From the NCBI GenBank assembly GCA_027563935.2, contig CM050454.1, forward strand, positions 20,209,501 through 20,273,500: a DNA stretch of 64,000 nucleotides, given 5' to 3'. Each line of letters starts with the position of its first letter. The first letter of the stretch is position 1. Position numbers and translations under genes: made by a program. Positions 1 to 9,728 of this stretch are shown here, piece by piece. Under the pieces are notes generated by a model that was not told the origin of the DNA, ran no database searches, and saw only the letters and a program-made list of their open reading frames with translations. The DNA is from Costus lasius. Its lineage: Eukaryota > Streptophyta > Magnoliopsida > Zingiberales > Costaceae.

Positions 1-1316
1 GGCCCTTGGACGTGGATGCCCGCAACTCCTTGGGCGAAGTCGGGATCAAGCGAATTTTCTGGTTGTTGTGGTCAAATACATAAGTGTTCGACCGGCCATA
101 GTGGACGACGTCCCTATCGTATAACCAAGGGAGACCTCCAGGGCTAGGCACCCAAGTGGCCTTGCTCTTCTCCTTCCAAGTGGGGCGAGAAGTGGAGACC
201 TCCAGGGCTAGGCACTGAGGAGAGCTATGGGCCTTGGGTGTGGGGTGCGGGGTGCGGGTTCGAACGTGACTCGAGTCACTCAAACCGGGTGTGGGCAAGT
301 GGGGGTCCACCAACGTGCGGATGTCGTTGGGAACTGAACTCACTATGTCTAGCCGTAGCACGGAGGTCTTGCTCGATATTGCGAGCGCACTGGAAGGTTT
401 GATCAAGTGTCTCCAAACCATAAGTGGGTAAGGCTCATCGGATGTCCGAGCGGAGCCCATTCTTAAACTTGGACAGCACTAATTCGGGGTCCTCTTACAA
501 GTTGCAATGAAGTTGCAACATGCCAAAAGTCAGACGATATTCCTCGACGGTACCTGATCGTTGGTGTAGGCTATAATATTAGTCCAGAAGGCGCTGCCTA
601 TACGAGGGGGATTCATATCGCTCGCGGAGGTGATACTTCATCTCCTCCCAACGAGTAATAGGAAGAGGTGCGTGTTGCTCATTTCGGCGTTCCACATTTT
701 GCCAATGTAAACGCGTAGGGCCGTAAAGCAAGGTTCGGACGAAACAGACTCACATATGCACGGGACACTCGCTCAAGTAAAAGTAGGAGTCTATGGATGC
801 AACACAATCTAGGAATTGCGTGGGGTCAAGACTGCCCGTGAAGTGCACGGGGTTGTTCTAGACGAAGCGATGAAAATTGTCATATGCCCGGGTATGCTCA
901 TAGCGGGTTGGACTTACAGCCTTCGTGTGGCCCAAACATCATCCCCATCGAAGGGCTCATCTTCATAAGCCGGGCCCCCATGGGCCACGTAAGGCCTATG
1001 ACGGCTGGGTTCATTCTTGAAAGGATGGCGCCTAACGGGCATGGCTAGTGGGGGTAACTCCCTAGTTGGAGGGAGTTGGGTGGATGGGGGAGGTTGACAC
1101 AGGTTTGGGTATCTTTGTTCTGACGCATTGATACGATCAACGAGGTCCCGAAATCTAGCCAAGAGTTGCTGAACGGTGGTTTCTGTCGTTCCCACATAGG
1201 CACCGAAGCGCGCGGTCAGCGCATGGACTTGCGTCGTAAGTGCAGCTATGGAGTGTAATAGGGTACTAGTCCCTTCTGAGGGCTGGACCGACTCTTCGGT
1301 TTTAGGGATGGTTTTA
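1..1316 (-). pseudogene. Decayed CRM-like gag fused to protease remnant
   Basis: Read on the minus strand, 1316 to about 300 encodes a Gag: an N-terminal coiled region, a proline-rich linker with PPTRELPPLA and an acidic EDEPFDGDDVW stretch (914-1195 is the longest open piece), then a degraded capsid-like part with words such as LDWI and YHLRERY. The linker matches the Gag of G3 (31624-32250) closely. About 1-130 encodes the end of the aspartic protease ([11 protein letters not shown] type), so the zinc knuckle and protease start are deleted in between. Several stops and frameshifts are present. It abuts the pol tail of G1 at about 1317 with no LTR between. It is a relic without function; the family call rests on similarity to G1 and G3. 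Confidence 0.75.
131..215. repeat. 21-bp direct repeat flanking a deletion scar
   Basis: The 21 bases at 131-151 recur exactly at 195-215. The repeat lies where protease sequence jumps to gag linker sequence, so it probably marks a slippage or end-joining repair event in the dead element. No function is implied. Confidence 0.7.
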
Positions 1317-1317
1317 G

Positions 1318-1739
1318 GGATGGCTGGGGCCGAATTCCGCCGAGCTCATCATGGCACGTGCCATGGGTGTGTTAAGGGCCGTGTTTGCGTTCGCGTTTTC
1401 GCTCGACCATGTCACGGCCGTGCTCTTCGTCACGGCCTGGCCGTGTTCAGGGCAGTAGACGTCATTTTGATCTGGAATTTCTGGCGAAGCCTCTTCCAAC
1501 TGTGGGGAGTCATCCCAGGTGTCTTCCAAGGGTGTTGGATCATACCTAAAGGTATCTTTGACTCCGTCAATTCCCCCGAGGTGGGGAAAGTTCGCCTATG
1601 GAGAACAAGGCGTCCGCATATCATTAGCAGGAGCACCGGTGGGCAGGGGGGCGTGGTATGGCACCAGGTCAGCAATGTTGAAGATGGGGCTGAGAAGGGA
1701 CTCCTCGGGGTGGTCGAGGATGTAGGCGTTGGTCCCAAC
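1318..1739 (-). pseudogene. Pol C-terminal tail of G1, partly LTR-like (U3)
   Basis: Minus-strand continuation of the integrase after a frameshift at about 1740. It encodes an integrase C-terminal segment ending in FNIADLVPYH, then a charged tail with PLEDTWDDSP and PEIPDQNDV. The part 1318-1566 matches 9300-9545 almost base for base. By analogy with G3, where the pol frame crosses into the 3' LTR at 36192, the start of that shared part (GACGGAGTC on the minus strand) is probably the U3 edge of a lost 3' LTR. No complete LTR follows; gag of another copy begins at 1316. Confidence 0.55.
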
Positions 1740-2987
1740 TCACCGTAGAACTATGTAGGGACCGTCACAGCGCGCTTGCAGCTTCCAATTGGCTCTTGAT
1801 CTCAACCGCTCAGGGTGGATACGCACCATAATGAGCACACCAACCTCGAAATGATGTGGCATACCATGCTCGTTGCCCTCAGCAGTGTACCGGGTGTTGC
1901 TCAAGTAAATCTGGCGACGAATCTCATCATGCAAACCCGCGATATGAGATACAAATGTAAAGGCGGACTCATGGGTGGAAGGAGGAGGGGGGATGTTATG
2001 CATGTCTACCGGCTTCCTAGGTTGGTGCTCGAGCATGACTTGGAAAGGACTCAGCCCTGTAGAGCGGTGGAAAGCACTGTTATACGCGAATTCCGCGATG
2101 GGAAGGTGTTCAACCCAGTGGCATGGGAAGTCACCAGCTAAGCACCGCAGGAGGTTACCCACACTACGGTTAACCACTTCCGTTTGACCATCCGTTTGCG
2201 GATGGTATGCCGTTGAGAACTTGAGAGTGGTCTCCAGGAGGGCCCACAAGGATTTCCAGAAATGACCAACGAACCGGGGGTCGCGGTCAGACACAATGGT
2301 GAGTGGGAGGCCATGGAGCCGAAAAATCTCCCTGACGAAGATGCACGCAATGTGAGAAGCATCGGCCGTCTTAGAGCAAGGCACGAAGTGTGCCATCTTA
2401 GAGAAGCGATCCATGACAACGAAGATGGAGTCATGGCATGAGGCCGTGCGAGGGAAGCCAAGGACGAAGTCCATGCTGATGTCTAGCCATGGGTGCTGGG
2501 GAACAGGCAGTGGGGTGTAGAACCCAGTGTTAGCGGGGTGGGGCTTGGCACGTTGACACGTGCCACAGTGGCGGACGACCCTATCTATATCCTTACGAAG
2601 AGTGCGCCAGAAGAAGCGGTCTTCGGCCAAGTCGAGGGTCTTGTCCCGGCCATGGTGCTCAGTGGCACCATTGGCATGGAGCTCGAGCAGCAGATGCTCG
2701 CATAGGGATGATCGGGGAACACACAACCGGTTACCATACACGAGGTACCCCTCATGAAGGCAATACGGCAAGTCCGATGGGTCGGCCGCAAGGAGCCAAG
2801 CGTACACAGGTCCGACGTCGGGACAGTCCGAATACTCACCGCGGATGTGGGCTATGGCAGGAATGGAGGAGGACAGGACACACAACACCGAACAGACACG
2901 ACTAAGGGCATCGGCCACCACGTTTTCCTTCCCCATTTTGAGGGTGATCAGAAAGGTATACTGTTGAAGAAATTCAACCCAGTTCAC
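1740..2987 (-). CDS. Integrase (with end of RNase H), CRM-like G1
   Basis: 415-residue open frame. Residues 1-30 are the end of RNase H (ENVVADALSRV). The integrase follows: an HHCC zinc finger (His104, His111/112, Cys141, Cys144), then the catalytic core with Asp173 (SMDFVLG), Asp234 (VSDRDPRF) and Glu270 (DGQTEVVN). The last two are spaced 35 apart, so the DDE triad is intact. Integrase joins the cDNA ends to host DNA in the nucleus. The frame ends by frameshift at 1740, with the C-terminal part continuing in another frame. It is the best preserved part of G1. The annotated Met is not a true start, because the region belongs to a gag-pol polyprotein. Confidence 0.85.
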   Translation of the reverse strand: MNWVEFLQQYTFLITLKMGKENVVADALSRVCSVLCVLSSSIPAIAHIRGEYSDCPDVGPVYAWLLAADPSDLPYCLHEGYLVYGNRLCVPRSSLCEHLLLELHANGATEHHGRDKTLDLAEDRFFWRTLRKDIDRVVRHCGTCQRAKPHPANTGFYTPLPVPQHPWLDISMDFVLGFPRTASCHDSIFVVMDRFSKMAHFVPCSKTADASHIACIFVREIFRLHGLPLTIVSDRDPRFVGHFWKSLWALLETTLKFSTAYHPQTDGQTEVVNRSVGNLLRCLAGDFPCHWVEHLPIAEFAYNSAFHRSTGLSPFQVMLEHQPRKPVDMHNIPPPPSTHESAFTFVSHIAGLHDEIRRQIYLSNTRYTAEGNEHGMPHHFEVGVLIMVRIHPERLRSRANWKLQARCDGPYIVLR

Positions 2988-3083
2988 GTGATGAGGGGTG
3001 AGTTTCTTCTGCGCATTGAGGAAGGATGGGGCCTGGTGATCACTGAATAGAACGAACTCCTTATGTAGGAGATAGTGACATCA

Positions 3084-3365
3084 CTATTGGAGGGATTGAA
3101 CGATGGTGTAAAACTCCTTGTCATTGGTGGAGTATCGTTGGCGCACCTCCTTCAACTTCTCACTGAAGAAGGTGATCGGGTGGCCCTCCTGACTAAGGGT
3201 ACCACCAATGCCGGTGCCGGAGGCATCGTAGGCAACCTCGAAGACCTTCGAAAAGTCAAGGAAGCAAAGGGCAGGGGCAGAGGTCATGATATCCTTAAGG
3301 GCTAGGAAGGCACGTCTAGCTGCGGGTGTCCAAGAGAAGGCTTCGTGTTTGTTGTAGGCTGTCAT
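3084..3365 (-). CDS. RNase H domain fragment, G1
   Basis: 93-residue piece joining the RT connection ([16 protein letters not shown]) to the RNase H start ([18 protein letters not shown]), with the first catalytic Asp in YDASG and the later FFSEKL and YSTNDKEFY words. RNase H removes the RNA strand during cDNA synthesis. The following stretch, 2988-3083, is out of frame, so the domain is broken before it resumes in the integrase frame. Confidence 0.8.
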   Translation of the reverse strand: MTAYNKHEAFSWTPAARRAFLALKDIMTSAPALCFLDFSKVFEVAYDASGTGIGGTLSQEGHPITFFSEKLKEVRQRYSTNDKEFYTIVQSLQ

Positions 3366-3970
3366 AGGGGGAGCGATGGTGCTAACCCCTTGATGAAGTG
3401 GCGATAGAAGGCCGCGAGTCCAAGGAAGCTACACACCCCGGTGACGGACTCGGGTTCGGGCCACTGGCGGATGGCCTCAATTTTCGCGGGGTGAACCATA
3501 AGTCCTTGATCCGAGACAATGAAGCCTAGGAAGTGGACCTGGGACTCGAGGAAGGTACACTTCTTTGCGTTAAGGAACAGACGTTCCTTACGCAAGAGGT
3601 AAAAAGTGAGGTGTAGGTGTTCGAGGTGGTCGGTCCGGTTCCGGCTATAGATGAGGATGTCATTAAAGTAGACGACGAGGAACTTTCCCATGTAAGGCTT
3701 CAAGACCTGACTCATGAGGCACATGAAGGTGGAGGGGGCGTTAGTGATGCCAAAAGGCATCACCAACCACTCGTAAAGACTGTCCTTCATCTTGAAGGCC
3801 GTCTTCCACTCATCACCCTCATGGATGTGGACCTGATGGTATCCACTGCGGAGGTCAAGCTTACTAAACCAACGAGCCTCGGAAACAAGGACAAGCATGT
3901 CGTCTAAGCGGGAAATGGGAAATCTGTACTTGATGGTAATGCGATTGATTGCGCGGCAATCAATGCACAT
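3362..3970 (-). pseudogene. Reverse transcriptase, G1, mutated YxDD
   Basis: 202 residues of a Ty3/gypsy [13 protein letters not shown], then the first catalytic Asp in [12 protein letters not shown], the [12 protein letters not shown] box, and the active-site box at residues 101-104 (3659-3670), which reads YFND instead of YFDD or YVDD. The second half has [11 protein letters not shown] and the thumb [14 protein letters not shown]. Upstream (3971-4193, another frame) lies the protease-RT linker ending [13 protein letters not shown]. About 60 bases between the linker and the KDG motif are missing compared with G3. The Asn in the catalytic box should abolish polymerase activity. Confidence 0.85.
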
Positions 3971-4394
3971 TCACCACGAACCATCCTTCTTTGGCAAGGA
4001 GGTCATCAGCCTGCCATTTGAGCTCAGTGTGCTTGGTAGGGTTAAGGCGGTGATGGGGCAGGTTGGGCAAAGATGCCCCGGGGACAAGATCGATGACATG
4101 CTGGATATCAAGATCCGGGGGAAGATCAACAGGGAGGTCAACCGGTGAGATGTCAAAAAACTCGGACAAGAGGGCCGTGACTTCCTCGGGCACCGATGGT
4201 GCTGGAGGGGGGGGGGGTCGTAGGAAATCTCACACACCATGAGGGCGTAGACCACCTTGGCCTAATGGGATTCATGGACAATGGAGTTTGGGTGCAGGTT
4301 GGGCCAGTTGGGTAGGAGTGATGAGGCCCTTCGACATGGAGGCCCGCAACTCCTTAGGCGGTGCCGGGGTCTAGCAGATTTTATGCCCCCCATG

Positions 4395-4808
4395 CTAGAA
4401 GACGTAAGTGTTGGAGCGTCCATAGTGGACGATGTCCTGATCATAGAGCCATGGGCGGCCAAGAAGGAAATGGGCGACGTCATTGGAGGTGATATTGCAC
4501 CACACCTTATCGTTGTAGTCACCAAAGTAAATGGGGACTTGACACCGGTGAGTGACGGGGAGGCTGGACACATCGATCCATGTGATAGAATAAGGCTTAG
4601 GGTGTGGTTCCATTGTACGGCCGAAACGGGTGACAGCCGTCCAGGACACGATGTTGAGGCTGCTACCTCCGTCAATGACTATCTTGCACGAGTGACTGTT
4701 ACACTTAATGTAAGTGTAGAAGATGCTGGTGCATTTCCAGTCCTCGAACGGAGGAGGGGTGTGGACAAGGGTGCAGTGAACCACCACCATGGTAGGACAC
4801 GGGCTCAA
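4395..4808 (-). CDS. Retroviral-type aspartic protease, G1
   Basis: 137 residues with the active-site word IDGGSSLN at about residue 46, followed by the family pattern LLGRPWLYD and [11 protein letters not shown]. This protease cuts the Gag-Pol precursor into working parts. It is in the same reading frame as the upstream gag pieces, separated from them by an in-frame stop at 4911. DGGS in place of DTG or DSG is also seen in G3, and I believe it is usual in CRM-type elements, so I do not count it as damage. Confidence 0.8.
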   Translation of the reverse strand: MSPCPTMVVVHCTLVHTPPPFEDWKCTSIFYTYIKCNSHSCKIVIDGGSSLNIVSWTAVTRFGRTMEPHPKPYSITWIDVSSLPVTHRCQVPIYFGDYNDKVWCNITSNDVAHFLLGRPWLYDQDIVHYGRSNTYVF

Positions 4809-4910
4809 CTCATTGTCCGAGTAGCACTGGGGTCCAACCTCTTGGGCTGCAGGAAGGCCGCAAGGCGCGGGGGGCCGAGGGTCGAGGACCGTAGTGGGTG
4901 GAGGTGCGCA

Positions 4911-5522
4911 CTACTCGGGCCCGATGTGCAGGGATCGGCGTGGGCAATCCTTGTTGAAATGGCTGGTTTGGCCACAATGCCAGCAAGGGCCCGGTGGGAT
5001 AGTAGCGAGAGGGGCCTTACCCTTCTCATCCCAAGTCAAGCGAGGGCAGGGTGCCTCGCCGGGTGCGTCCCGAGAGGGGCAGTGAAGGCCAACAGGGGTA
5101 AGGCATGGTTGAGGCTCGACGCGAGGAAGTTGGGCTGGCGCTGACAGCACATAGATGGGTCGGGGCACCAGTGAAGGATCAGTGCGATGGATGCGTGATC
5201 GCAAGTCCTGCTCGACCTCACGAGCATGGTGAAGAAGTAGAATGATCATTTCTAGGCCGTAGGTAGGCAAAGCGCGTTGGATCTCCTCATGGAGGCCATT
5301 CCGGAATCGGGAAACAGTGAATGCGGGGTCCTCCTTAAGGTTGCAGCGGATGCCGACATCATCGAAGCAAGTGTGGTACTCATCAACGGAGTCGGAGCCT
5401 TGGGATATGGCGCAATAAGAGTCGAGGAGGCGCTGCCTATATGTGGAAGGGACATACTTTTCCTTAAGTCGGTAGCACATTTCCTCCCATCGAATGATGG
5501 GGGGAAGGCTCTGGTCGGCTAG
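4911..5522 (-). pseudogene. Gag C-terminal half with zinc knuckle, G1
   Basis: Continuation of gag after the stop at 5523. It holds the end of the capsid-like domain (YVPSTYRQRLLDSY, FRNGLHEEIQRALP), a proline-rich linker, and one CCHC zinc knuckle with spacing C-X2-C-X4-H-X4-C (CWHCGQTSHFNKDC). The knuckle binds genomic RNA during particle assembly. It is in frame with both the gag N-terminus and the protease, so G1 had one gag-pol frame now cut by nonsense codons at 5523 and 4911. Confidence 0.8.
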
Positions 5523-6074
5523 CTAGTGCTTTACATTCGTCCAATACAATCGGGCAGGTCCAGTCAGTAAAAGACGGACGTAGATGACCTTAAGGTGATC
5601 AGCCATGTCACTCCATGCAAAGTAGTTATCGACGGCCGCAGCCCAATCTAGGAAGACGCTGGGGTCAAGGTTACCATTGAAGATTGGGGGATCAATGCGC
5701 ATGAGGCGGCGGACCTCGTCGTCCTCACAACTGCACGGAACCGGACGTCGCGGGTGAGGAATGTCCTCAGCCCACATGGACTCGTCACCAAAGGGGTCAA
5801 AACGCGGGGACTCATTGGCATGCATACGCAGCAGAGCCAACAGAGGGGGCACACTAAGTGCAGGTCGACCCTCAGCGGGCTTACGCCTGAGTTCCACAAC
5901 ACGCTCTGAAAGATCTTGGACCGATGCCATAAGGCGTTGAAACATGACTTCCATCGCTTCCATGTGCGTGGAGAGCGATTCGACCGACTCTACCCTAGGT
6001 GGAGTACTCTCTTCAGTCGTAATGGGCACTTGGGTAGGTGGGTTTTGATAGGAGGTTCCTGATCTAATGGTCAT
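5523..6074 (-). pseudogene. Gag N-terminal half, G1
   Basis: The start is taken as the ATG at 6072-6074, giving MTIRSGTS, because G3 has a matching MRSQTMS start about 125 bases after its primer site; an upstream in-frame ATG at 6125 is less likely. A coiled segment (about 30-70), a proline-rich linker and the start of the capsid domain follow (IDPPIFNGNLDPSVFLDWAAAVDNYFAW, quoted here only to locate it). A stop after WTNVKH ends the open part, but the frame continues into the zinc-knuckle half. Confidence 0.8.
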
Positions 6075-6176
6075 GATATAGAAAAATGCATGTATGAATG
6101 TAGAAAACAAATCTGGAGGAACCAAATGAATGCAGCGAAGAGACCGGTGAAGCTAGACAAGAGTTAGCTTCAACCT

Positions 6177-6188
6177 CCTCTGATACCA
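6177..6188 (-). other. Primer binding site, initiator tRNA-Met, G1
   Basis: Minus strand reads TGGTATCAGAGG, differing only in the last base from TGGTATCAGAGC, which pairs with the 3' end of plant initiator tRNA-Met. It lies a few bases inside the LTR edge at 6193 and fixes the 5' end of G1 on the right. Confidence 0.85.
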
Positions 6189-6192
6189 AATT

Positions 6193-7224
6193 TGACGTAG
6201 CGGAACTTTGGGAGGGATTGTCCTTAGGAGCCGTACACTAAGGTGGGAGAGACCATGATGCCAAAAACGAAAGAGGGTCTTGAGACGAGGGAAGTAAAAC
6301 GCGTGCAATCGGAGAAGCCACGGAAAAGCCCAATGAAAATACGAAAATAGATATTACTTGAGCAAGACCCAATGCTGAGAGAAACCACGGATCGACTACG
6401 CAAATGAAACTACTCACCTTACACGTAGAGCCAATTTTTTTAGCAAGCAAGCAAGGCGCGCGCAAGGCCCTTCACCGTGCTGCGAGAGAGGAACTAGGTG
6501 CCCAAGTCAATGTAAGTTGATTTGAAAAGGACCCGGAGCCAATGGCGGTTCTCCGGGTGTTTTGATTGAAAGCTAGAAATGGTGACAGAAAGAAAGCGAG
6601 AGGCACCATAGGCGGAGCTCTCGGAGTTTGCTGGACCTAGGCCTTCGCGTGGGGGAAGGCAACTAAAACAACAAAGGTAAAAAAACACAAGCCCTCAGCC
6701 CTCTTTTATAGATCAAGAGGGGAGGGAAGACACATGCACAACACATGTGGGTTGTAGGAGAAGCCAACGACCCTTAACCTCCTAAAAGAGGGTCAAGATG
6801 CCCTCTAACTAACTAAAAGTAACAACTAACAACTCTTGCAGTGAATCTTCAGGGGGTTGGCGCATGGGCCTTCTTCGCAGGCGATTGTCCAGGCCGAGTG
6901 GTGCACTAAACCATCTCCAAGCAGGCCGCCACGAAACAATAAACCTTGCAGATTGTGGGCTGGTTCTGCACGTTGTTGGCTGTATCATGGGCCGAGTTGA
7001 GGACTCGATTGTGGTAGTGGTCCGTCGGTGGTTCTTGAGGTGGCCCTCGGGGAAGGGGCGCCTTGGGAACCGATTGCATGGAGTCTGCCGAAGTTGAAGA
7101 GGGGCCCACGATGCCCACAGAACGATCAGGAGGCTATGAAGACTATTGCGAATATCGAACTTCAGGCAAAACATCACCCATCTTCACTGCCGAGGCATTC
7201 ATGGCCTGGCCGTTGATGGGGTCA
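6193..7224 (-). mobile_element. 5' LTR of CRM-like G1
   Basis: Sits between the primer site and unrelated DNA. Its left edge (TGACG) is fixed by the primer site. The right edge at 7224 (GTCA) is inferred from the same break in G2 at 10851, and both may be truncated U3 ends. About 1.03 kb are visible, with a TATA-like box at 6703-6710. On the minus strand the U3 part (about 7118-6906) keeps a coding stretch with HYHNRVLN, PTICKVYCF and VAACLEMV, which is also in the LTRs of G2 and G3. Confidence 0.75.
6703..6710 (-). promoter_or_regulatory. TATA-like box in G1 LTR
   Basis: Minus-strand TATAAAAG followed by a G-rich run, at the same relative place as in the G2 and G3 LTRs. It probably sets the U3/R boundary for transcription of G1. 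Confidence 0.6.
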
Positions 7225-8340
7225 CCAAGCATGCAACATTCAAACAACGCGCTTTGAAAACGTTTTGCTAAATAAGTATAACTTAGTAAACCCCTTGAGC
7301 TATCGTAGTTTGAAATTAGCTTGTTTTAGTAGGTAGTAGTGAAAACCGAAACTATCCTATCATGCACTTCTAGATAAAATGAAATTTGACAAAGCTTATC
7401 ATGCGATTCTATAACCTCAATTAGATCTAGCATGCGGTTCTATCATAAGCAATAAAGCTACTCTAGGGGAGGAACTCACCTTGCACCCTTTGAGAATAGA
7501 AAGGGTGACCTTCCCGTTCTTCACCGGTCCAATGGTTGAATCTCACGAAGTAGGGCCCTATGAGCTTACACACATGGCATTGCAGCATCCCACACATGCG
7601 TGGGTGAATTTGAAATAATATTAAGAGGCCACTTAACACAAGAACATTCAAGGGGGAGGATAGCCTCCAAATTCCCTTGCTAACATAACATAGACTATCT
7701 AGATTAGAGGGAGAAGAAAGATGGGCGGCTTGCTTATCATCCCATGGCCTTGCGCCACCTGCAGAAAACAAATGTGGGTGCAAAGGGGCTGTCCAACAAG
7801 CAACAAGGAACAACAACCAAGATAGTAGAGAGACTTAGCTTAACTAGGTGGTGGCTTGATCTCGGCATGACACCATCTTGAGTTTCGGCTGTTCAGTTCT
7901 TCCTCTTGGACTGAAGGCTTGTCAAGGTTAAGGGGAGGAAGTGGCGTGAGCTCCCATCTTCAAGGCAAGCGCAAGTGGTGGAAGAAGGTTGAAGAGCAAG
8001 TGGGGATGGAAAGGAGGTTCTCGGCAAAGGTTGGAAGAAAGGGAGGGGTTAGGTGACACACACCATTAGAAGACACACTTCTGAAATTTGAAATTCATTC
8101 AACTCTAAACTGATGACTTTACAAGAAGTTACATCATATAGGGGAGCCTCCAACGGTTATCTCCCTTCCTAAGCTCAAAAACAAGTCACACAAGTCAAGC
8201 ATGATGTAGACAACTCAAGGGCTGGTTTCTTCTTCCACATGGGCGGTTGCTTGGAGGTTGAACTTTGGAGTCTTCAGCAGGTTGGTGAGTTCAAAAGCTG
8301 AGATGAGGATGGACTGAAAAGGCTGCTGATGGCTGACTTT
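7225..8340. other. No gene recognised
   Basis: About 1.1 kb between the G1 LTR and the 57-bp array. It contains words such as CATGCGATTCTATAACC and AGCAATAAAGC that resemble copia leader regions elsewhere in the window (52020-52100, 62040-62100). It may be an old copia 5' leader, but no coding domain, primer site or LTR end could be shown. Confidence 0.35.
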
Positions 8341-8540
8341 GTGCAGGCTGCAGATTGGCATGGGCGGCTGGCACTTGAAGGGACTGAAGTTGTTGCAAAG
8401 TGCAGGCTGCTCCTTGACTTTGGTGGCTGGCGCATGATGGACTGAAGTGGACATTGTTTCAAGCTGCTCCTTGACTTTGAGGCTGGCGTATGTTGAGCTG
8501 AAGTAGGGACATTGAGCAGGCTGCTCCTTGACTTGATTAG
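8341..8540 (-). repeat. 57-bp tandem repeat, open on minus strand
   Basis: The core CTGCTCCTTGACTT recurs at 8407, 8464 and 8521, exactly 57 apart, with a degraded fourth unit before 8350. On the minus strand the array is open and encodes 19-residue units each starting KSRSSL, within an open stretch of 8274-8693. No known domain is recognised. It may be a protein-coding minisatellite or just a tandem array inside an old element. Confidence 0.7.
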
Positions 8541-8955
8541 AGATGAAGGCAACTCCACATGGCAGCCAACTAGGATGGTGGAATTTGGGGTGCTTGTGGT
8601 GTTGATCCATTGGGGTGGGCTGATTTCTTCATGAGTTGGGCTGATGGCCCATGGCATCTCTTGGAGTTGTCTTGACCTGATTTTGACTTGCATTCCAAGA
8701 ATGGAGTTGACCTATACTATTACATCAAATTCATGCACTAACCTACTATACATAAGTGGCGGATCCTAGGCATGTAACTACATGGTGTAATTGGAGGGTG
8801 GATCTAACCTACCATATGATGCACCCTAATCTAAGACAAAATAAGCAACAAAAGGGGTCCTAAGGAAGCCATATCTAATGGCTAGGATAGCCATACCGAG
8901 AGGGCTTCTTTCGGACCCGGGTGGACCTCCGAAGGTCCTGCTTTGGTCCCACATC
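8541..8955. other. No gene recognised
   Basis: About 400 bases between two tandem arrays. I see no domain, primer site or LTR end. Confidence 0.4.
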
Positions 8956-9299
8956 AGCCGTGCTTGTGTTCACGGGCGTGAACGGATGGTCTGGAATCCA
9001 TAGAGTCGTTCATGGCTGGCCGTGCGTCTTGTCATGGGCGTGATCGGATGGCCCGAAATCCATAGAATCTTTCACGGCCTGGCCGTGCGTCTTGTCACGG
9101 ACACGATCGAATGGCCCAAAATCCATAGAATCGTTCACGACTTGGCCGTGCATCTTGTCACGGGCGTGATCGGATGGCCCGAAATTCACAGAATTGTTCA
9201 CAGCTTGGCCGTGCGTCTTTGTCACGGGTGTGATCGAATGGCCCGAAATCCACGTAATCGTTCTTGATCTAGCCATGCGTCTTGTCACGGGTTTGACAG
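8956..9299 (-). repeat. 63-bp tandem repeat encoding 21-residue units (G2)
   Basis: The unit starts CGGATGGCCCGAAATCC or a close variant at 9045, 9108, 9171 and 9235 (spacings 63, 63, 64), with degraded units on both sides. On the minus strand it is open over 9010-9288 and encodes repeats of the type FGPSDHARDKTHGQAV. Each unit carries a palindromic word near CACGGCCTGGCCGTG. It continues directly from the G2 pol-tail/U3 segment, so it is probably the variable part of the LTR-encoded pol tail. Confidence 0.75.
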
Positions 9300-9599
9300 C
9301 TGGGGCCGAATTCCGCTGAGCTCGTCACTGCAGGTGCCACGGGCGTGTTAAGGGCCATGTCTGCGTTTGCGTTTTCGCTCGACCGTGTCACAGCCGTGCT
9401 CTTTGTCAGGGCCGTGTTTAGGGCTGCAGACATCGTTTTGATCTAGAATTTCCAACAAAGCTTCTTCCAACCCTGGGGAGTCATCCCAGGTGTCTTCCAG
9501 GGGTGATGGATCATACCCATAGGTATCTTTGACTCCGTCAGCAGGGCTACTACCTCCATCAAGGAAGACATGACTTGTGACCTCATAGTCACCATGCAC
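9300..9599 (-). pseudogene. G2 remnant: gag start joined to pol tail/U3
   Basis: Minus strand from 9599 begins with the family gag leader (GACTATGAGGTCACAA, as at G3 31634), then after about 50 bases switches to the pol-tail/U3 segment GVKDTYGYDP...PLEDTWDDSP that also lies at 1318-1566. Nearly all of gag and pol is therefore deleted in G2. The 83-residue open frame is a chance fusion across the deletion. Confidence 0.65.
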
Positions 9600-9712
9600 A
9601 AATAAGGGGAAAATATGCTAAATGCATAATGTTGAAAATGTTGAAGCCATGCTAAAATATGCTAATGCAACGGAGTTGGATGGTGCGAACAATAAGAATT
9701 GAGCGCACAACA

Positions 9713-9724
9713 CCTCTAATACTA
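9713..9724 (-). other. Degraded primer binding site, G2
   Basis: Minus strand reads TAGTATTAGAGG, two transitions away from the TGGTATCAGAGG of G3. The flanking bases (TCAATTCTTATTG) match those after the G3 site, so the identification is secure although the site is mutated. Confidence 0.75.
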
Positions 9725-9728
9725 GAAA

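Noticed and set aside
1248..1748. 166-codon plus-strand open frame
   Set aside because: Antisense to the G1 pol tail.
4281..5144. 287-codon plus-strand open frame
   Set aside because: Antisense to the G1 gag and protease on the minus strand; GC-rich shadow frame.
8956..9299. Tandem array as a CRISPR
   Set aside because: Units are contiguous diverged 63-bp repeats without unique spacers and are protein-coding on one strand, in a plant genome.
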